Below, piece after piece: positions 5,702 through 7,093 of a stretch of DNA of 7,093 nucleotides (within the stretch, counting starts at the first letter, position 1; each line of letters starts with the position of its first letter). Under the pieces are notes generated by a model. That model had not been told where the DNA came from and did not search any database. It worked only from the letters and a program-made list of their open reading frames with translations. Origin of the DNA: CAYLNK01 sp964384675 (GTDB lineage Bacteria > Acidobacteriota > Thermoanaerobaculia > UBA5066); assembly GCA_964384675.1 (NCBI GenBank), contig CAYLNK010000344.1, forward strand, positions 1-7,093, given 5' to 3'. The translations under genes and the position numbers were made by a program.

Positions 5702-6568
5702 TTGACCACGATCGCGCCGCGCAACCTCAGCGAACCCGAGACCGTCCGGCGGCTGGTGCGCAGCCTTCGTGAAGGCGTCTGCCTTCACGAGCCCGACGGG
5801 ACCATCCTGGACGCCAACCCCGCGCTGCTCGAGCTGTTCGGGGCGAGGACGCTCGCGGAGCTGGACCGCGAGGACGTCCGCGAGCTGTTCGCGGACTCCG
5901 GCGAGAAGAGTACCGTGCCTCCCGCGGTGCGCGGCTTCGAGATCCGCCTGAGGCGGCTCGACGGGGAGACCCGGACGGCCCTCGTCACCGCGTATCACGA
6001 CCGGGATCCCGTCACCGGCGACGGGCTCCGGTACGCCATCGTCTCCGACATCACGGAACGGAAGAAGCTGGAGACGCAGCTCCTGGAGCAGGCGCTGCGC
6101 GATCCGCTGACCGGCTGCTACAACCGCCGCTACCTCGCCCAGGTCGCGCTCTCGGCGGACGAGACGACCCGGCCGTGGGGGTGCATCGTTCTCGACCTCG
6201 ACGAGTTCAAGTCGTACAACGACGAGCACGGCCACGAGGAAGGGGACCGCGCGTTGGTCACGGTGAGCCGTTTCCTGATGCGCCGCACCCGGGCGTCGGA
6301 GGCCGTCGTGCGGATGGGAGGAGACGAGTTCCTGCTCCTCCTTCCGGGCGCGGACCGCACCGCGACCGAGATCGTCGCGGACCGGCTCCGCCTGGCGGCG
6401 TCGCGTGAGGTCGTCCCGGCGTTCTCCCTCGGCTTCGCGTCCCGCGAGGAGGGCGAGAGCCTCCTTGGCGCGATCGACCGGGCCGACCAGAAGCTGCTGA
6501 TCGTGAAGAGCGCGGGACGCGGTCCGCGCCGCCGCCGCCGCGAGGCGGTCGCGATCGAGGCGATGTAG
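5702..6568 (+). CDS. PAS-GGDEF diguanylate cyclase
   Basis: A 288-residue soluble protein that should make cyclic di-GMP from two GTP. The PAS sensor domain covers about 12-118 (LREGVCLHEPDGTILDANPA at 22-41, ending in the typical IVSDITERKKLE). A short helical linker leads into the GGDEF domain from LRDPLTGCYNRRYL (132-145). The metal and substrate residues are present: DLDEFK (165-170), ND at 173-174, and the intact signature GGDEF (206-210). The usual product-inhibition site RxxD nine residues before the signature reads RASE (197-200), so feedback control may be altered. The domain end, ADQKLLIVKSAGRG, keeps the family pattern but has Leu where Tyr is common. An arginine-rich tail (277-281) follows. 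There is no membrane segment, so the signal is cytosolic; the PAS ligand is unknown. I chose TTG 5702 from the ribosome site; an earlier TTG at 5672 would add ten glycine-rich residues. It is probably transcribed alone. Confidence 0.92.
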   Translation: MTTIAPRNLSEPETVRRLVRSLREGVCLHEPDGTILDANPALLELFGARTLAELDREDVRELFADSGEKSTVPPAVRGFEIRLRRLDGETRTALVTAYHDRDPVTGDGLRYAIVSDITERKKLETQLLEQALRDPLTGCYNRRYLAQVALSADETTRPWGCIVLDLDEFKSYNDEHGHEEGDRALVTVSRFLMRRTRASEAVVRMGGDEFLLLLPGADRTATEIVADRLRLAASREVVPAFSLGFASREEGESLLGAIDRADQKLLIVKSAGRGPRRRRREAVAIEAM

Positions 6569-6599
6569 CGCCTTCCAGCCCCCGGATCCGTCGAGCCCA

Positions 6600-6621
6600 C
6601 GGCGCCCCGCGATCGGTGCCG
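6600..6621 (+). other. Weak GC-rich hairpin after the diguanylate cyclase
   Basis: Seven pairs including one G-U (CGGCGCC at 6600-6606 with GGTGCCG at 6615-6621) around an 8-base loop. No T run follows, so it is not a standard intrinsic terminator. The rest of the 139-nt gap (6569-6707) shows nothing clear. Confidence 0.2.
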
Positions 6622-6707
6622 CGCCAGCCGGGCGGACGCGAGACGTCACAGCGATGTCCGGAGATTGCCAGACCCGCTCCGGTCGCGGGTGCAAACTCCC
6701 CTCCGTC

Positions 6708-6995
6708 ATGGACACCGATTCGCTCTACCGCGCCGTCGCCAGCCGGGATCGCCGCTTCGAGGGGCGTTTCTTCCTCGCGGTCAAGACGACCGGGGTCTAC
6801 TGCCGCCCCGGCTGCCCCGCCCCGCTTCCGAAACAGCGCAACGTGCTGTTCGTCAAGAGCGCGGCCGCCGCCGAGGAGGCCGGCTTCCGTCCGTGCCGCC
6901 GCTGCCGGCCCGAGGCGTCGCCCGGCACGCCGGCGAGCTGTCCCCCGGGGAGCGCACGCGCGCCCTCCTGGCGCTGCTCGCCGCCCGCGAGGTGA
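6708..6995 (+). CDS. Ada-type zinc-binding N-terminal domain, broken by a junction
   Basis: The first about 76 residues are the metal-binding domain of Ada, which repairs DNA methylphosphotriesters by moving the methyl group onto a zinc-bound cysteine. The opening MDTDSLYRAVASRDRRFEGR and the next FFLAVKTTGVYCRPGCPAP, then AAGF-type sequence and PCRRCRPEASPGTPA, are typical. Cys32, Cys36, Cys63 and Cys66 reproduce the C-x3-C...C-x2-C spacing of E. coli Ada, with Cys32 in the position of the methyl acceptor. In relatives the domain continues into an AraC-type helix-turn-helix or an AlkA glycosylase. Here, after SPGTPA, the frame yields about 19 low-complexity residues and stops at 6995, and the DNA instead encodes an ABC-F protein in another frame. 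The gene is therefore truncated by the junction. I prefer ATG 6708 to an ATG at 6654 because family members begin just before this LYRAV-like helix. No good Shine-Dalgarno is present. Confidence 0.85.
   Translation: MDTDSLYRAVASRDRRFEGRFFLAVKTTGVYCRPGCPAPLPKQRNVLFVKSAAAAEEAGFRPCRRCRPEASPGTPASCPPGSARAPSWRCSPPAR
6921..6937 (+). other. Junction between unrelated genes (chimeric join or recombination point)
   Basis: Ada homology holds through the codons for SPGTPA (to 6935) in one frame, and ABC-F homology begins about 6929-6935 in another. The overlap of a few GC-rich bases looks like a microhomology join. Confidence 0.65.
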
Positions 6996-7093
6996 GCTGC
7001 CTGGTGCTCGACGAGCCCACCAACCACCTGGACCTGGAGGCCATCGAGCAGCTGGAGGAGGCGCTCGGCGACTACGAGGGCACGCTCATCCTG
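6929..7093 (+). CDS. ABC-F ATPase fragment, signature to Walker B, both ends missing
   Basis: This frame carries the end of an ABC-F ATPase domain: the signature LSPGERTR (from 6938), the Walker B stretch CLVLDEP (6998-7018), then TNHLDLEAIEQLEEAL and GTLIL at the right edge. LDEPTNHLDL is diagnostic for ABC-F, a family of soluble twin-ATPase proteins that act on ribosomes (translation factors and antibiotic-resistance factors), not transporters. The LSPGE variant of the signature and the position near the end of the family sequence suggest the second ATPase domain. Neither Walker A nor any start codon is upstream: the sequence before about 6929 belongs to the Ada-like gene. It is thus a headless fragment, continuing past the window. 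Which ABC-F subfamily it is cannot be told. Confidence 0.85.

Noticed and set aside
6600..6621. An intrinsic terminator after the diguanylate cyclase.
   Set aside because: The stem is short, contains a G-U pair and is not followed by T residues.
6654..6707. An upstream ATG at 6654 extending the Ada-like protein by 18 residues.
   Set aside because: The extra residues do not resemble the family, whose members begin close to the residue encoded at 6708.
6708..7093. A genuine Ada/ABC-F fusion protein.
   Set aside because: The two parts are in different frames, the Ada frame stops at 6995, and neither family is known to pair with the other.

Overview
The window is a very GC-rich stretch of bacterial chromosome with tightly packed genes, GTG and TTG starts, and third codon positions that are almost all G or C. 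Nothing in it fixes the taxon. The mix of a signal-peptide-bearing oligopeptidase B, an ECF sigma/anti-sigma pair, and a paired zinc-ribbon and hypothetical gene would suit a soil or sediment lineage such as Acidobacteriota, but this is only an impression. There are no RNA genes, CRISPR arrays, insertion sequences or phage genes, and no gene-free stretch longer than about 140 bases.

Left arm (bases 1-1676, minus strand): read in the direction of transcription, an SRPBCC-fold ligand-binding protein, then an ECF (RpoE-like) sigma factor 48 nt downstream, then a membrane-anchored anti-sigma-like protein whose GTG start overlaps the sigma stop codon by 4 nt and which runs off the left edge. This looks like an envelope-signal module: the sigma factor is held at the membrane until a signal releases it. 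The SRPBCC gene may belong to the same transcription unit.

Divergent region (1677-1746): 70 nt with an 11-bp palindrome that reads as a -10-like element on both strands, about 26-27 nt upstream of each start codon if transcription begins there.

Right arm (1747-5629, plus strand): a 16-cysteine zinc-ribbon protein with a glycine-zipper hydrophobic segment, then, after 1 nt, a 377-residue protein that I do not recognise but that shows an internal duplication consistent with tandem PH-like domains. Next, after 12 nt, comes a full-length oligopeptidase B (PtrB, family S9A) with all three catalytic residues and a predicted signal peptide. The zinc-ribbon/PH-like pair is the part of the window most likely to be an undescribed unit. 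A separate PAS-GGDEF diguanylate cyclase (5702-6568) follows with its own plausible sigma-70 promoter.

Right end (6708-7093): the zinc-binding N-terminal domain of an Ada-type alkylation-repair protein runs directly, at a change of frame near 6929-6937, into the C-terminal ATPase signature of an ABC-F protein. The two do not belong to one gene. The simplest reading is a chimeric join close to the end of an assembled contig, though a real deletion or recombination cannot be excluded from sequence alone.
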